64,000 bases of DNA from Bacteroidia bacterium (GTDB lineage: Bacteria > Bacteroidota > Bacteroidia > Chitinophagales > Chitinophagaceae). The notes below the pieces were generated by a model that was given only the letters and a program-made list of their open reading frames with translations, did no database searches and had not been told where the DNA came from. Below are positions 33,036-42,125 of the stretch, piece by piece. Both the position numbers and the translations under genes were made by a program. The stretch's first letter is position 1, and each line of letters starts with the position of its first letter. Location of the stretch: the NCBI GenBank assembly GCA_030427635.1, contig JAUIBA010000001.1:186001-250000 (forward strand), written 5' to 3'.

Positions 33036-35669
33036 TTAACCCAGTTGTGCAATACTCTCTTCCAGTACTTTTATTTTTGCCAGTGCATCACTTTGTTTTT
33101 TTCGTTCAGCGTCAACTACTTCCGGCTTTGCATTTGCTACAAAACGCTCATTGCCCAGCTTCTTTTCCACAGATACGAGAAAGCCCCTTAGGTACTCAAT
33201 GTCTTTCTGCATGCGCTCTATCTGGCCGGCAGTATCTACACTGGCAGCATCAGCTACAATATATAGCTTCTCTGTCTGCACTACTATAGATATGCTTCCT
33301 GCAACGGCAGTGTCTGTAAACAGTATCTTTTCTGCGTTTATCTGCCTGCTGAGGATGTCATTCACCGTATTATAGAACGCCTCTGATGCTGACTGTATGT
33401 GCAGTGTAATGACATCTTTTGGTTTCAGTCCGTTCTTGTTTCTTGTATCCCTTACGGCCGTTATCAGTTCCTGTAGTAATGCTCCTTCCCTGAGTGCCTT
33501 TTCATCGGCTTGTGCGTACTCCGGAAGCTGTCTGATGATAAGGTCGTCACCATCCATGCGCTCTCTGAGGATATGATATATCTCCTCTGTTACGAATGGC
33601 ATGTATGGGTGCAGCAGCTGCAGCAGACGCTCAAAGGTGCTTACTGTATGCTGATAGGTGCTGGCAGCTATTGGCTGGTCCATGCCCGGTTTAACCCATT
33701 CCAGATACCATGAGCAGAAATCATTCCATATGAGTGAGTATATGGTTTTCAGGGCTTCGCTCAGGCGGAAATCTTTCATCATTGATTCTACCTCGGCCGA
33801 TACCTGTGCCAGACGGGCATCCATCCAGCTCATGGCAAAGCGAACCTGAGTATCTTCAATATCGGCCTGACGCGACTCCCATCCTTTAACCAGTTTGGCT
33901 GCATTCCACATTTTATTGCAGAAGAAGCTGCCCTGCTCCAGTTGACTTTCATCAAACAGCAGGTCATTACCGGCCGGGGATGATATCATTACCCCAAAGC
34001 GTACTGCATCGGCACCATGGTCTTCTATGAGTTTCAGCAGGTCGGGTGAATTGCCCAGGGATTTACTCATTTTTCTTCCCTGCTTATCTCTTACTATGCC
34101 GGTAAAATATACTTTGTCGAAAGGTTTTTTACCCATGAATTCATAACCGGCCATTACCATACGTGCCACCCAGAAGAAAATGATTTCGGGAGCAGTAACC
34201 AGTGTGCTGGTAGGGTAGTAGTAGGCAAGTTCTTTATTCTCAGGGTCTTTATTCCAGTTAAATACTTCTATAGGCCACAGCCAGCTGCTGAACCATGTGT
34301 CCAGTACATCTTCTTCCTGCCGCAGCTCAGGTTTCTGGCCAGCCAGTTCAGGTTTGGCCGCTTTATACTTCTCATGTGCAGCATCAGCATTGGCTGCTAC
34401 ATATATATCACCCTCCTGGTCATACCATGCAGGTATGCGATGCCCCCACCACAGCTGGCGGCTGATACACCAGTCTTTGATGTTGCTCATCCAGTGCCTG
34501 TAGGTATTGCGGAATTTTGCCGGATGGAATTCTATTGTCTCATTCATTACAGCATCCAGTGCAGGGCCTGCCATGCCTTCCATATTGCACCACCACTGCA
34601 TGCTAAGGCGTGGCTCTATGACTACATCTGTACGCTCTGAATAACCTACCTGATTGCTGTATTCTTCTTCCTTTACAAGGTTTCCGGCAGCATCGAGGTC
34701 TTTTACTATTGCTTTTCTTACTGCAAACCTGTCCTGTCCTATATATAGCCCGGCAGCCTCACTCATGGTACCATCGTCATTGAGCGTATCTATCACCTGC
34801 AGCTTGTGTTTCAGGCCCAGGTTATAGTCATTGATGTCGTGTGCAGGCGTTACTTTCAGTGCACCTGTACCAAACTCCCGGTCTATATAGTCGTCAAATA
34901 TGACAGGAATACGCCTGTTAATGAGGGGGACAAAGCAGTACTTACCTGCCATATGAGCATATCGTTCATCTTCAGGATGCACGCATATGGCCGTATCGCC
35001 CAAAATTGTTTCGGGGCGTACGGTAGCTATTGTAATGTACTCATCTTTATCTGAGTCTATTTTATACCTTACATAGTACAGTTTTGAGTTGCTTTGCTTA
35101 TAGTTTACTTCTTCATCACTCAGTGCGGTTTTTGCTTTTGGGTCCCAGTTTATCATTTTTACACCGCGGTATATCAGCCCCTTTTCATAAAGCTCTACAA
35201 ATACCCTTATTACCGCGGCATAATAGTCATCGTCCATGGTAAATGAGGTGCGGTCCCAGTCAAGAGCACAGCCCAGCTTTTCCAGCTGTTTCAGTATGAT
35301 ACCACCGTATTTTTCCTTCCATTCCCATGCATATTTCAGAAACTCATCGCGGGAGAGGCTTTTTTTGTCAATACCTTTTTCGCGCAGCATACCCACTACC
35401 TTAGCTTCTGTAGCTATGGATGCGTGGTCGGTGCCGGGTACCCAGCATGTATTATAGCCCGACATTTTGGCTCTGCGCAGCAAAATGTCCTGTACACTGT
35501 TGTTAAGGGCATGCCCCATGTGCAGTACTCCTGTTACATTGGGGGGAGGGATTACTATTGTATATGCCGGTCTTTCGTCCGGAGTGCTGTTAAAATATCC
35601 TTTGTCTTTCCAGTGTGCATACCACTTTTGTTCAGACCCGGTATGCTGGAAGTTTTTACTCAGTTCCAT
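33036..35669 (-). CDS. valS: Valine--tRNA ligase
   Basis: This 877-aa class I aminoacyl-tRNA synthetase charges tRNA-Val. The HIGH signature appears as PPPNVTGVLHMGHALN near residue 41-56 and KMSKS is present in GRKMSKSLGNSPD. The editing domain, anticodon-binding domain and a C-terminal coiled coil (IEYLRGFLVSVEKKLGN) are visible. It has its own promoter at 35701-35708. Confidence 0.97.
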   Translation of the reverse strand: MELSKNFQHTGSEQKWYAHWKDKGYFNSTPDERPAYTIVIPPPNVTGVLHMGHALNNSVQDILLRRAKMSGYNTCWVPGTDHASIATEAKVVGMLREKGIDKKSLSRDEFLKYAWEWKEKYGGIILKQLEKLGCALDWDRTSFTMDDDYYAAVIRVFVELYEKGLIYRGVKMINWDPKAKTALSDEEVNYKQSNSKLYYVRYKIDSDKDEYITIATVRPETILGDTAICVHPEDERYAHMAGKYCFVPLINRRIPVIFDDYIDREFGTGALKVTPAHDINDYNLGLKHKLQVIDTLNDDGTMSEAAGLYIGQDRFAVRKAIVKDLDAAGNLVKEEEYSNQVGYSERTDVVIEPRLSMQWWCNMEGMAGPALDAVMNETIEFHPAKFRNTYRHWMSNIKDWCISRQLWWGHRIPAWYDQEGDIYVAANADAAHEKYKAAKPELAGQKPELRQEEDVLDTWFSSWLWPIEVFNWNKDPENKELAYYYPTSTLVTAPEIIFFWVARMVMAGYEFMGKKPFDKVYFTGIVRDKQGRKMSKSLGNSPDLLKLIEDHGADAVRFGVMISSPAGNDLLFDESQLEQGSFFCNKMWNAAKLVKGWESRQADIEDTQVRFAMSWMDARLAQVSAEVESMMKDFRLSEALKTIYSLIWNDFCSWYLEWVKPGMDQPIAASTYQHTVSTFERLLQLLHPYMPFVTEEIYHILRERMDGDDLIIRQLPEYAQADEKALREGALLQELITAVRDTRNKNGLKPKDVITLHIQSASEAFYNTVNDILSRQINAEKILFTDTAVAGSISIVVQTEKLYIVADAASVDTAGQIERMQKDIEYLRGFLVSVEKKLGNERFVANAKPEVVDAERKKQSDALAKIKVLEESIAQLG

Positions 35670-35700
35670 ATATTTCTTATCAAAAAAGATGAATTGGTTG

Positions 35701-35708
35701 CAAATGTA
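35701..35708 (-). promoter_or_regulatory. -7 promoter box (TACATTTG) of valS
   Basis: Exact TAnnTTTG on the minus strand, 31 nt before the valS ATG. Confidence 0.5.
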
Positions 35709-35757
35709 ATTATTGTAGGTTAACGCATTAACCTTACGTAGCTGTTATGTATGGGCT

Positions 35758-35811
35758 TAAAAAAAACTGCTCTGTTTTGCTTCTCCATTCGGGTGGCATC
35801 ACAGAGCAGTT
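35758..35811 (-). terminator. Rho-independent terminator after NHL-repeat gene
   Basis: Perfect 11-bp stem AACTGCTCTGT (35765-35775) / ACAGAGCAGTT (35801-35811). On the minus strand it runs into six further T residues. It sits between the NHL gene and valS. Confidence 0.85.
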
Positions 35812-35833
35812 ATGTAATAATGTCAGGACTTCT

Positions 35834-37165
35834 CTAGTTTCTGACCAGTTTTGTTACTGCTATAAGGTTGCCTTCTTTGTCTGCGACTCGTATCATATAT
35901 ATACCAGCTACGAGGCTGCTCACATTCAGGGTTGTACCGGCTGAAGACGCGGCCACAGAACTTACAACGCGGCCAGTAATGTCTGATACGGTAATGTTGT
36001 CACCATCAGCAGCACCCGCTACGAGACAGGTGGCGCTGGCAGGGTTAGGATATACTGTTATAGCGGATGCTGCAGGAATGCCTGTAACGCCTACGGTAGC
36101 ATAGGTTTTACGGATACGCTGATTATTGGCATCGGCTATATATACGCTGCCATCTGCAGCAACTGATATACCAAATGGTGTATGCAGATTACAACCATCA
36201 ACATAGCCGAGGTCTCCACCAAAACCGGGTGTGCCGTTTCCTATAATAGTAGTGATGATACCGGCAGTATCTACCATGCGTATTACATCATTGTCGGCAT
36301 CAGCAATGTACAGATTACCGATAGCGTCTACTGCCAGACCGGCAGGCCTGTTGAGCGTAGCAGCACCGGCCAGACCACCATCGCCGGTATGGCCGATGGT
36401 ACCTGTACCTGCATAGGTAGTTATGATACCTGCTGCATTTACTTTGCGTACTACATTCGCTTTAAGGTCAGAGATATATACATTTCCCTTATGGTCAGCG
36501 ACAACGGCATAAGGTGAGTCCAGTTTTGCCGTTATAGCAGGGCCATCATCACCGGCATAACCTGCTGTATCGTCACCGGCAAAGCGGCTGATGATACCTG
36601 CGGCATTAACACGGCGTACAATATGATTTGTGGCATCGGCAAGATAAAGGTTGTTATCGGCATCATATGCTATGCCGTGCACCAGACCAAATGCAGCCAG
36701 GGTAGCCGGGCCGCCGTTACCGCTGTTGCCACCCAGACCTATACCTGCAATGGTATTAATGATACCGGAAGCATTGATTTTACGGATAACGCCATGATAG
36801 CCATCGGCTATGGTCAGGTTGTTGTCGTTGTCCAGCGCTATGCCGGTAGCCCATACAGATGCAGACGTACTCACAGAGCCATCGCCTGAGTTTCCGTTAA
36901 CACCATTACCGGCAATGGTAACAATATTGCCAGATGGGTTAATGCGGCGAATCCTATAGTTAGTATAATCTAGTATGTATGTGTAGCCATTGGGGGCGTA
37001 CCTTACATCGCGGGGGGAGTGAAGAGTAGCTGCAGTAGAAACTGAGCCATCGCCACCAAAACCGCCGGTGCCAGTACCGGCGATGGTATTAATTTTCTGA
37101 AGTTGGGCTGTGGCTGATAAGGAAAACAGCGTGGCAGCAAAAATAACAGGTAAAGTAAGTCTCAT
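35834..37165 (-). CDS. Secreted NHL-repeat protein with T9SS sorting domain
   Basis: The 443-aa product has a signal peptide (cleavage near SATAQ, residue 20), then about six NHL repeats, each built on the pattern aGxGxxGxxGDGgxat-A-l-xxPxgia-D-xGNlYiaDxxNxxIRkv, forming a beta-propeller. The C-terminal 80 residues carry the T9SS type A sorting pattern (ITVYPNPAS, then SDITGRVV and GIYMIRVADKEG). It should be exported by PorSS machinery and released or attached at the cell surface. Ligand unknown. Promoter TATATTTG at 37180-37187. Confidence 0.92.
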   Translation of the reverse strand: MRLTLPVIFAATLFSLSATAQLQKINTIAGTGTGGFGGDGSVSTAATLHSPRDVRYAPNGYTYILDYTNYRIRRINPSGNIVTIAGNGVNGNSGDGSVSTSASVWATGIALDNDNNLTIADGYHGVIRKINASGIINTIAGIGLGGNSGNGGPATLAAFGLVHGIAYDADNNLYLADATNHIVRRVNAAGIISRFAGDDTAGYAGDDGPAITAKLDSPYAVVADHKGNVYISDLKANVVRKVNAAGIITTYAGTGTIGHTGDGGLAGAATLNRPAGLAVDAIGNLYIADADNDVIRMVDTAGIITTIIGNGTPGFGGDLGYVDGCNLHTPFGISVAADGSVYIADANNQRIRKTYATVGVTGIPAASAITVYPNPASATCLVAGAADGDNITVSDITGRVVSSVAASSAGTTLNVSSLVAGIYMIRVADKEGNLIAVTKLVRN

Positions 37166-37179
37166 ATTCGTTATTTGGT

Positions 37180-37187
37180 CAAATATA
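37180..37187 (-). promoter_or_regulatory. -7 promoter box (TATATTTG) of NHL-repeat gene
   Basis: Exact TAnnTTTG on the minus strand, 14 nt before the ATG. Confidence 0.5.
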
Positions 37188-37231
37188 AGGTAAAAATTGT
37201 GTCTTGTTTATGTTTCTGAACGGAGCAGCTG

Positions 37232-37693
37232 CTACTGTTTTTTTACAGGTCTGTAATTACCGTCTATAAGTTGCTTAGTTGGGCCATGAGGAACAAAATA
37301 CTGAGTTCTGTTTATCATACGTACCATGTCATAGTCGCATATGATAAACTGAAGGCCTGCAGTACCGGTAGACGCCACCAGGTTCTGAAACTGCAGATTC
37401 AAACGATAGTCATTTGCTTTGTAGTTCCATGTAAATCTTAATGTATCTATGCCCGGCGAGTCACAAGGATTAGGGTAAGTGTAGTAACCTGTCTTATCTT
37501 TATTAAATGTGAGATAGCGGGGCAGCCTGCAATCAGGAGCTGTTGAGTCGTATGGGACATTAAGATGTTCTTCCAACTCCCATTGAGCGCTTATCAGCAC
37601 ATCATTGGGGTCAGGATATTCTTTGGGTCGCCACTTTTTACAACTGAAAAACACCAGCGATGTTGCGAGCAGGGCCAGTAACAACTTGTTCAT
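37232..37693 (-). CDS. Lipoprotein, unknown
   Basis: The 153-aa product has a lipoprotein signal peptide (KLLLALLATSLVFFSC, lipid Cys about residue 18). The mature part has the pattern WELEEHLNVP, FNKDKTGYYT, LRFTWNYKANDYRLNLQF, a small beta-barrel-like layout reminiscent of lipocalin-like domains common in Bacteroidota lipoproteins. It is close to, and in line with, the NHL gene. Function unknown. Confidence 0.75.
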   Translation of the reverse strand: MNKLLLALLATSLVFFSCKKWRPKEYPDPNDVLISAQWELEEHLNVPYDSTAPDCRLPRYLTFNKDKTGYYTYPNPCDSPGIDTLRFTWNYKANDYRLNLQFQNLVASTGTAGLQFIICDYDMVRMINRTQYFVPHGPTKQLIDGNYRPVKKQ

Positions 37694-37749
37694 AGCTACT
37701 ATTTGTGGTAAAGATAGGAAATACTAATAGAATACTACCCATGTGCTTC

Positions 37750-39066
37750 TTATTCAGGCTCGCTGCCATCAATCCTTAAATTCCTTAACGAAGGAGTTCT
37801 GAACCATGTTACAGCCACTACTGCCAGCGTCATACATCCACCAAATACAACTGCCGGCACAGTTCCCATGAGTCTTGCAGTGATTCCGCTTTCCATTGCT
37901 CCAAGCTCGTTTGATGAGCTGATGAACATTGTATTAACTGCGGCTACCCGTCCCCGCATATGGTCGGGGGTATACATCTGTAGTATGGTGCCGCGTATTA
38001 CTACACTTACAGCATCCAGCATTCCTCCGGCCAATAGCATAATAAAAGCTACAATGAGTCCCCATGATACGGAAAGCCCATGGAACTCAAACAGTGGCAC
38101 TATGCCAAAGTAACCACACAGTCCAAAAACGATAGTAGTGACACCAAATCCGGCTATGCTCAGTGCCAGCTTTATGCCGGGCTTATTTTTTAATGGCAGC
38201 ATTGACAGCGCTATCAGCGTCATTACAGAGCCAATGCCCGGAGCTGCCCGCAGCCAGCCAAAACCTACTTCGCCGGCTTTAAGTATGTCATCTGTAAATA
38301 CGGGTAGCAGCGCTACAGCACCACCAAACAATACTGCAAACATATCCAGAGACAGGGCTGCCAGCACTATTCGTGTGCGGAATACAAAACGCAGTCCTTC
38401 CCCCAGACTTTTCAATACAGGCTCCCGTGTTTTGTTTAGTATAGCCTGTGCCGGTATCTGCAAAATGGCAAGCAGGCCAATCAGTTCTATACAGCCTGTT
38501 ACCACCAGGCTTGTATTAAACCCAACCAGTGCTATGAGGAAGCCGCCTGCCAATGGCCCCAAAACTGCCCCGGACTGCCATGAGGCACTGCTCCATGTTG
38601 TGGCATTGGGATACTGATGGCGGGGTACCAGCATACCCATTAGTGCAAATGCTGCCGGACTGATAAATGCACGTAATGCCCCACCAATGAATATACCTCC
38701 ATATATGAGCCATGATATATGCCGGGGGGCCATAGCGCTGGTAAAACCATCAGGCCATATGAGTAATGCAAAGTATGCAGTGAGCAGCAGGTAAAGCAGA
38801 AAGCACCCTGTTATGAGCCTCTTTTTCTCTTTAAGGTCTACAAAATGACCAGAGAACATGGAAAAACCAATGGCTGGTATTACTTCCCATAGTCCTATCA
38901 TGCCCAAAGCCAGCTTGTCGTGCGTGAGCTGATACACGTAATAGCTGATAATTGCAGCCTGCATATTGAGCGCTGTGATGATAGAAAAGCGCGTAGCCAG
39001 GTAGTAACGGAAGTTTCTGTGTGTAAGGGCAGGGTTTTTACGTAAAAATGCAGACAGATGGACCAC
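37750..39066 (-). CDS. MFS transporter (MFS_3/EntS-like)
   Basis: This 438-aa permease has about 12 membrane segments. The N-terminal HRNFRYYLATRFSIITALNMQ and the loop GHFVDLKEKKR (a variant of the MFS motif A GxxxDRxxRR) place it in the major facilitator superfamily, closest in form to the EntS-like exporters. Substrate cannot be inferred. It is divergent from the ABC permease gene, with ATGs 68 nt apart. Confidence 0.88.
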   Translation of the reverse strand: MVHLSAFLRKNPALTHRNFRYYLATRFSIITALNMQAAIISYYVYQLTHDKLALGMIGLWEVIPAIGFSMFSGHFVDLKEKKRLITGCFLLYLLLTAYFALLIWPDGFTSAMAPRHISWLIYGGIFIGGALRAFISPAAFALMGMLVPRHQYPNATTWSSASWQSGAVLGPLAGGFLIALVGFNTSLVVTGCIELIGLLAILQIPAQAILNKTREPVLKSLGEGLRFVFRTRIVLAALSLDMFAVLFGGAVALLPVFTDDILKAGEVGFGWLRAAPGIGSVMTLIALSMLPLKNKPGIKLALSIAGFGVTTIVFGLCGYFGIVPLFEFHGLSVSWGLIVAFIMLLAGGMLDAVSVVIRGTILQMYTPDHMRGRVAAVNTMFISSSNELGAMESGITARLMGTVPAVVFGGCMTLAVVAVTWFRTPSLRNLRIDGSEPE

Positions 39067-39119
39067 CGTTCAATAGTTTTTTGTGCGCCAAAATTATTCA
39101 CAGCCAGCATAATTACCAT

Positions 39120-39127
39120 TACATTTG
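39120..39127 (+). promoter_or_regulatory. -7 promoter box (TACATTTG) directly before ABC permease gene
   Basis: Exact TAnnTTTG ending 7 nt before the ATG at 39135. Confidence 0.5.
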
Positions 39128-39134
39128 TTATGTA

Positions 39135-40391
39135 ATGACAAATCTCTGGCAGATAACCAGTACCAGCATTGTTCAGGCTTTACAGGAGTTAAAGTCTAAC
39201 AAGCTCCGTACATTTCTCTCACTGCTGGGTATTGCTATAGGTATCTTTTGTATCATATCTGTACTTACGGTACTGGATAGTCTTAAAAATAATATCCAGA
39301 AAGACATGAATACGCTGGGCAGTAATGTCCTTTACATTGGCCGCTGGCCGTGGATGAATGATGAAGGTGAGTATAAGTGGTGGGAATACTGGCGCAGAAG
39401 GGGAATGACCCCTGTAGAAGTGCGTGCAATAGAAGCAAATGTGCCGGATGTAGAGGCTGTAACTCTTTGCCTGGGTACAAACAGACTTACGCTAAAGTAT
39501 GAGGACCTGGAGCTGGGTAGTATAGCCGGATATGCCGTGTTGAAATATTTTGATAAGGTACAGAATATAGATGTGGAGCTGGGTAGGTATATGTCGGCTT
39601 CTGAGCTGGATGGTGGTAATAGTGTTGTTGTATTGGGGAATACGGTAGCTCATAACCTGTTCCCTGACAAAAGAGATCCTTTAGGAAGGCATGTCACTTT
39701 TCTGGGAAAAAAGTTTACCGTAGTGGGCGTTATGAAAAAGGCAGGGCAGAATATGGCTGGCTTTGATTATGACAACTCTGTAGTTTTTCCATATTATGCT
39801 GCGGCATCGGTAGTAGATGTGCATTCCTATAATCTGGACCCTATGCTGGCTGTGCTGGCGGCTAAGGGCAGGAATACAGATGAGGTGAAATATGAGGTAG
39901 AGGGTGTGCTACGCAGAGTAAGAAAAGTAAGACCCGGACAGCCTAATGACTTTGCAATTAACCAATTGAGTCAGGTATCGGCACGGCTTAATGTACTGTT
40001 CGGTACAATTGATATGGTGGGGTGGTTTATTGGTGGGCTTTCGTTGCTGGTTGGTGCTTTTGGTATTGCCAATATTATGTTTGTTACTGTAAGGGAACGT
40101 ACACGAATTATAGGTCTGAAAAAAGCTATAGGCGCTAAAAACAGCTCTATACTACTGGAATTTTTGCTGGAGGCGATCGTCTTGTCACTTATAGGCGGCA
40201 TAGCAGGTATTGCAATTGTTTTGATGTTAAGTGTCGTATTAACCTGGTTTTTTGAATTTGAGGTTATCCTCTCGTTAAGCAATTTCTTTGTTGGTGTTTT
40301 TGTGTCTATATTCGTAGGGATAATAGCTGGTATAGTGCCTGCATTATCAGCGTCAAAAATGGACCCGGTTGTAGCTATCAGATCAAACTAA
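39135..40391 (+). CDS. ABC transporter permease, MacB/FtsX family
   Basis: The 418-aa product has an N-terminal membrane segment (LRTFLSLLGIAIGIFCIISVLTVLDSL), a periplasmic MacB core domain of about 220 residues, and three C-terminal membrane segments with the FtsX signature (GAFGIANIMFVTVRERTRIIGLKKAIGAK). Such permeases move lipoproteins, peptides or signals mechanically rather than transport small solutes. No ATPase gene is next to it. ATG 39135 fits the family start; an earlier in-frame ATG (39048) lies upstream of the promoter. Confidence 0.9.
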   Translation: MTNLWQITSTSIVQALQELKSNKLRTFLSLLGIAIGIFCIISVLTVLDSLKNNIQKDMNTLGSNVLYIGRWPWMNDEGEYKWWEYWRRRGMTPVEVRAIEANVPDVEAVTLCLGTNRLTLKYEDLELGSIAGYAVLKYFDKVQNIDVELGRYMSASELDGGNSVVVLGNTVAHNLFPDKRDPLGRHVTFLGKKFTVVGVMKKAGQNMAGFDYDNSVVFPYYAAASVVDVHSYNLDPMLAVLAAKGRNTDEVKYEVEGVLRRVRKVRPGQPNDFAINQLSQVSARLNVLFGTIDMVGWFIGGLSLLVGAFGIANIMFVTVRERTRIIGLKKAIGAKNSSILLEFLLEAIVLSLIGGIAGIAIVLMLSVVLTWFFEFEVILSLSNFFVGVFVSIFVGIIAGIVPALSASKMDPVVAIRSN

Positions 40392-40473
40392 TTATATCTT
40401 TATAATAAGGGGGTGCTTAGCCGTTGTTATCTTTCAATTTATAATAATCACTGCTCATATTAAATATTAGAAC

Positions 40474-40974
40474 ATGAAAAAGAAAAGAGTGCTGATATTG
40501 GATAAAGAACGGATAGACTTTAAGCTCAGGAGGATGGCATATGAGATATGGGAGCGCAACAGTGAGGAGAAAGAACTGGTAGTAATAGGTATACAGAGTA
40601 CAGGGAGTATTGTGGCTGCCAGTCTGGCAGCATTGCTGAAAAAGATATCTCCACTAAAAATAACGCTGATAGACGTAACCATTAATAAGAAAAGCCCACT
40701 TGATTTCGTTTTTGGGATAGAAGAAAACCTGAACGGGCGTGCTGTACTAATGGTGGACGATGTAGCCAACTCCGGCAAAACGCTTATGTATGCGCTGAAT
40801 GGCATACTGGCTTATGACCTCAAAAAGGTAATGGTCGCTGTGCTTGTAGACCGTAAGCATAAGTCTTTCCCCATAGCTGCCGACATAGTAGGACACTCTG
40901 TAGCTACTACACTTCAGGACCATATAGAGGTAGAGGCTACCGGTAAAAAAATAACGGCGGTCTATCTTGAGTAA
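40474..40974 (+). CDS. Phosphoribosyltransferase, PyrR/Hpt-like
   Basis: The 166-aa type I phosphoribosyltransferase has the PRPP loop VLMVDDVANSGKTLMYAL and an early IGIQSTGSIVAASLAALL that forms the purine/pyrimidine-site hood region. It resembles the PyrR/hypoxanthine group by size and motif. The usual Thr after VANSGKT is present. Whether it salvages a base or acts as a regulator cannot be told. It follows the ABC permease by 82 nt. Confidence 0.82.
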   Translation: MKKKRVLILDKERIDFKLRRMAYEIWERNSEEKELVVIGIQSTGSIVAASLAALLKKISPLKITLIDVTINKKSPLDFVFGIEENLNGRAVLMVDDVANSGKTLMYALNGILAYDLKKVMVAVLVDRKHKSFPIAADIVGHSVATTLQDHIEVEATGKKITAVYLE

Positions 40975-41085
40975 TGTCTTTTTGGAGTCAATCATTTTAA
41001 TTTTTACTTTCGCCCATGGAGACCGAACGAGCACTTGGGCAAAAAGTCCGTAAGTCCCTTTTTCACAATCATTTTCATATAGGGA

Positions 41086-42039
41086 ATGGCATTTACATTG
41101 GTTATTCATGGCGGTGCGGGAAATATTACGCCTGCCATCATGGACGCTCAGCTTGAAGCAGAATACACCACCGGTCTAAAGGCTGCATTAGCAGCCGGTG
41201 CTTCGGTTTTAAGGGCGGGAGGTAATGCAGTTGATGCAATTACAGCATCGGTGTCGGTATTGGAAGACAATCCGCTGTTCAATGCGGGGCGGGGTGCCGT
41301 TTTTACCAAAAAGGGGCTTAACGAAATGGATGCTGCCATTATGGATGGCGCTACGCTTGCAGCAGGTGCTGTAGCGGGTGTGCGCAACATAAAAAATCCG
41401 GTGAAGCTGGCCCGGGAAGTCATGCTCCATTCAGGGCATGTATTTCTCAGTAATGAGGGCGCCGCTGAATTTGCCCTGAAAAGAGGGGTGGATATGGCTC
41501 CGGACGATTATTTCTTTGATCGCTCACGTTATGAGCAGTGGGTAGAGATACGGGATACCGACTTTACCCAGCTGGACCACAAAGGTGATAACCTGAAGGG
41601 TGGAGTAGTGCCCAACATAGGGCATAAATTTGGCACTGTAGGTGCTGTAGCATGCGATATGCATGGCAACGTTGCTGCTGCTACATCTACCGGTGGTATG
41701 ACCAACAAGCAGTATGGACGTATAGGGGACAGCCCGGTAATAGGGGCTGGTACATATGCCAATAACAAGACCTGTGCAGTATCATGTACCGGGCATGGAG
41801 AGTTTTTCCTGCGGGCAGTAGTAGCATACGATATTTCCTGTCTTATGGAGTATAAGGGTTGTACACTGCATGAGGCATGCAATATAGTAGTAAAAGATAA
41901 GCTGGTGAAAATGGAAGGTGAGGGTGGCCTCATTGCAGTGAATGCATTGGGCGACTATGAATTCTGTTTTAACTCTGCCGGTATGTACCGCGGTATGTGC
42001 GCCAGTGACGGAAGAGAGTTGGTAGCCTTTTACGGATAG
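41086..42039 (+). CDS. Isoaspartyl peptidase / plant-type L-asparaginase (Ntn hydrolase)
   Basis: The 317-aa precursor self-cleaves before the catalytic Thr in HKFGTVGAVACD (about residue 184), making alpha and beta subunits. The N-terminal LVIHGGAGN, GGNAVDAI, NAGRGAVFT and the late STGGMTNK and GAGTYANN are the family marks. It removes beta-aspartyl groups from isopeptides or hydrolyses asparagine. Start ATG 41086 gives the family N-terminus. Confidence 0.94.
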   Translation: MAFTLVIHGGAGNITPAIMDAQLEAEYTTGLKAALAAGASVLRAGGNAVDAITASVSVLEDNPLFNAGRGAVFTKKGLNEMDAAIMDGATLAAGAVAGVRNIKNPVKLAREVMLHSGHVFLSNEGAAEFALKRGVDMAPDDYFFDRSRYEQWVEIRDTDFTQLDHKGDNLKGGVVPNIGHKFGTVGAVACDMHGNVAAATSTGGMTNKQYGRIGDSPVIGAGTYANNKTCAVSCTGHGEFFLRAVVAYDISCLMEYKGCTLHEACNIVVKDKLVKMEGEGGLIAVNALGDYEFCFNSAGMYRGMCASDGRELVAFYG

Positions 42040-42096
42040 GATTTAATAAGATATCCACATTGTAGCAGCAGTCGGTATTTTATCAGCCGATTGCGG

Positions 42097-42104
42097 TAAA
42101 TTTG
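42097..42104 (+). promoter_or_regulatory. -7 promoter box (TAAATTTG) of dnaX
   Basis: Exact TAnnTTTG, 21 nt before the dnaX ATG. Confidence 0.5.
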
Positions 42105-42125
42105 TCTTTACTGGAACTTTAATAG

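Noticed and set aside
41016-41085. Possible upstream small frame (METERALGQK...) before the isoaspartyl peptidase
   Set aside because: A TACTTTCG box lies before it, but the frame runs into the peptidase gene out of frame and looks like leader sequence.
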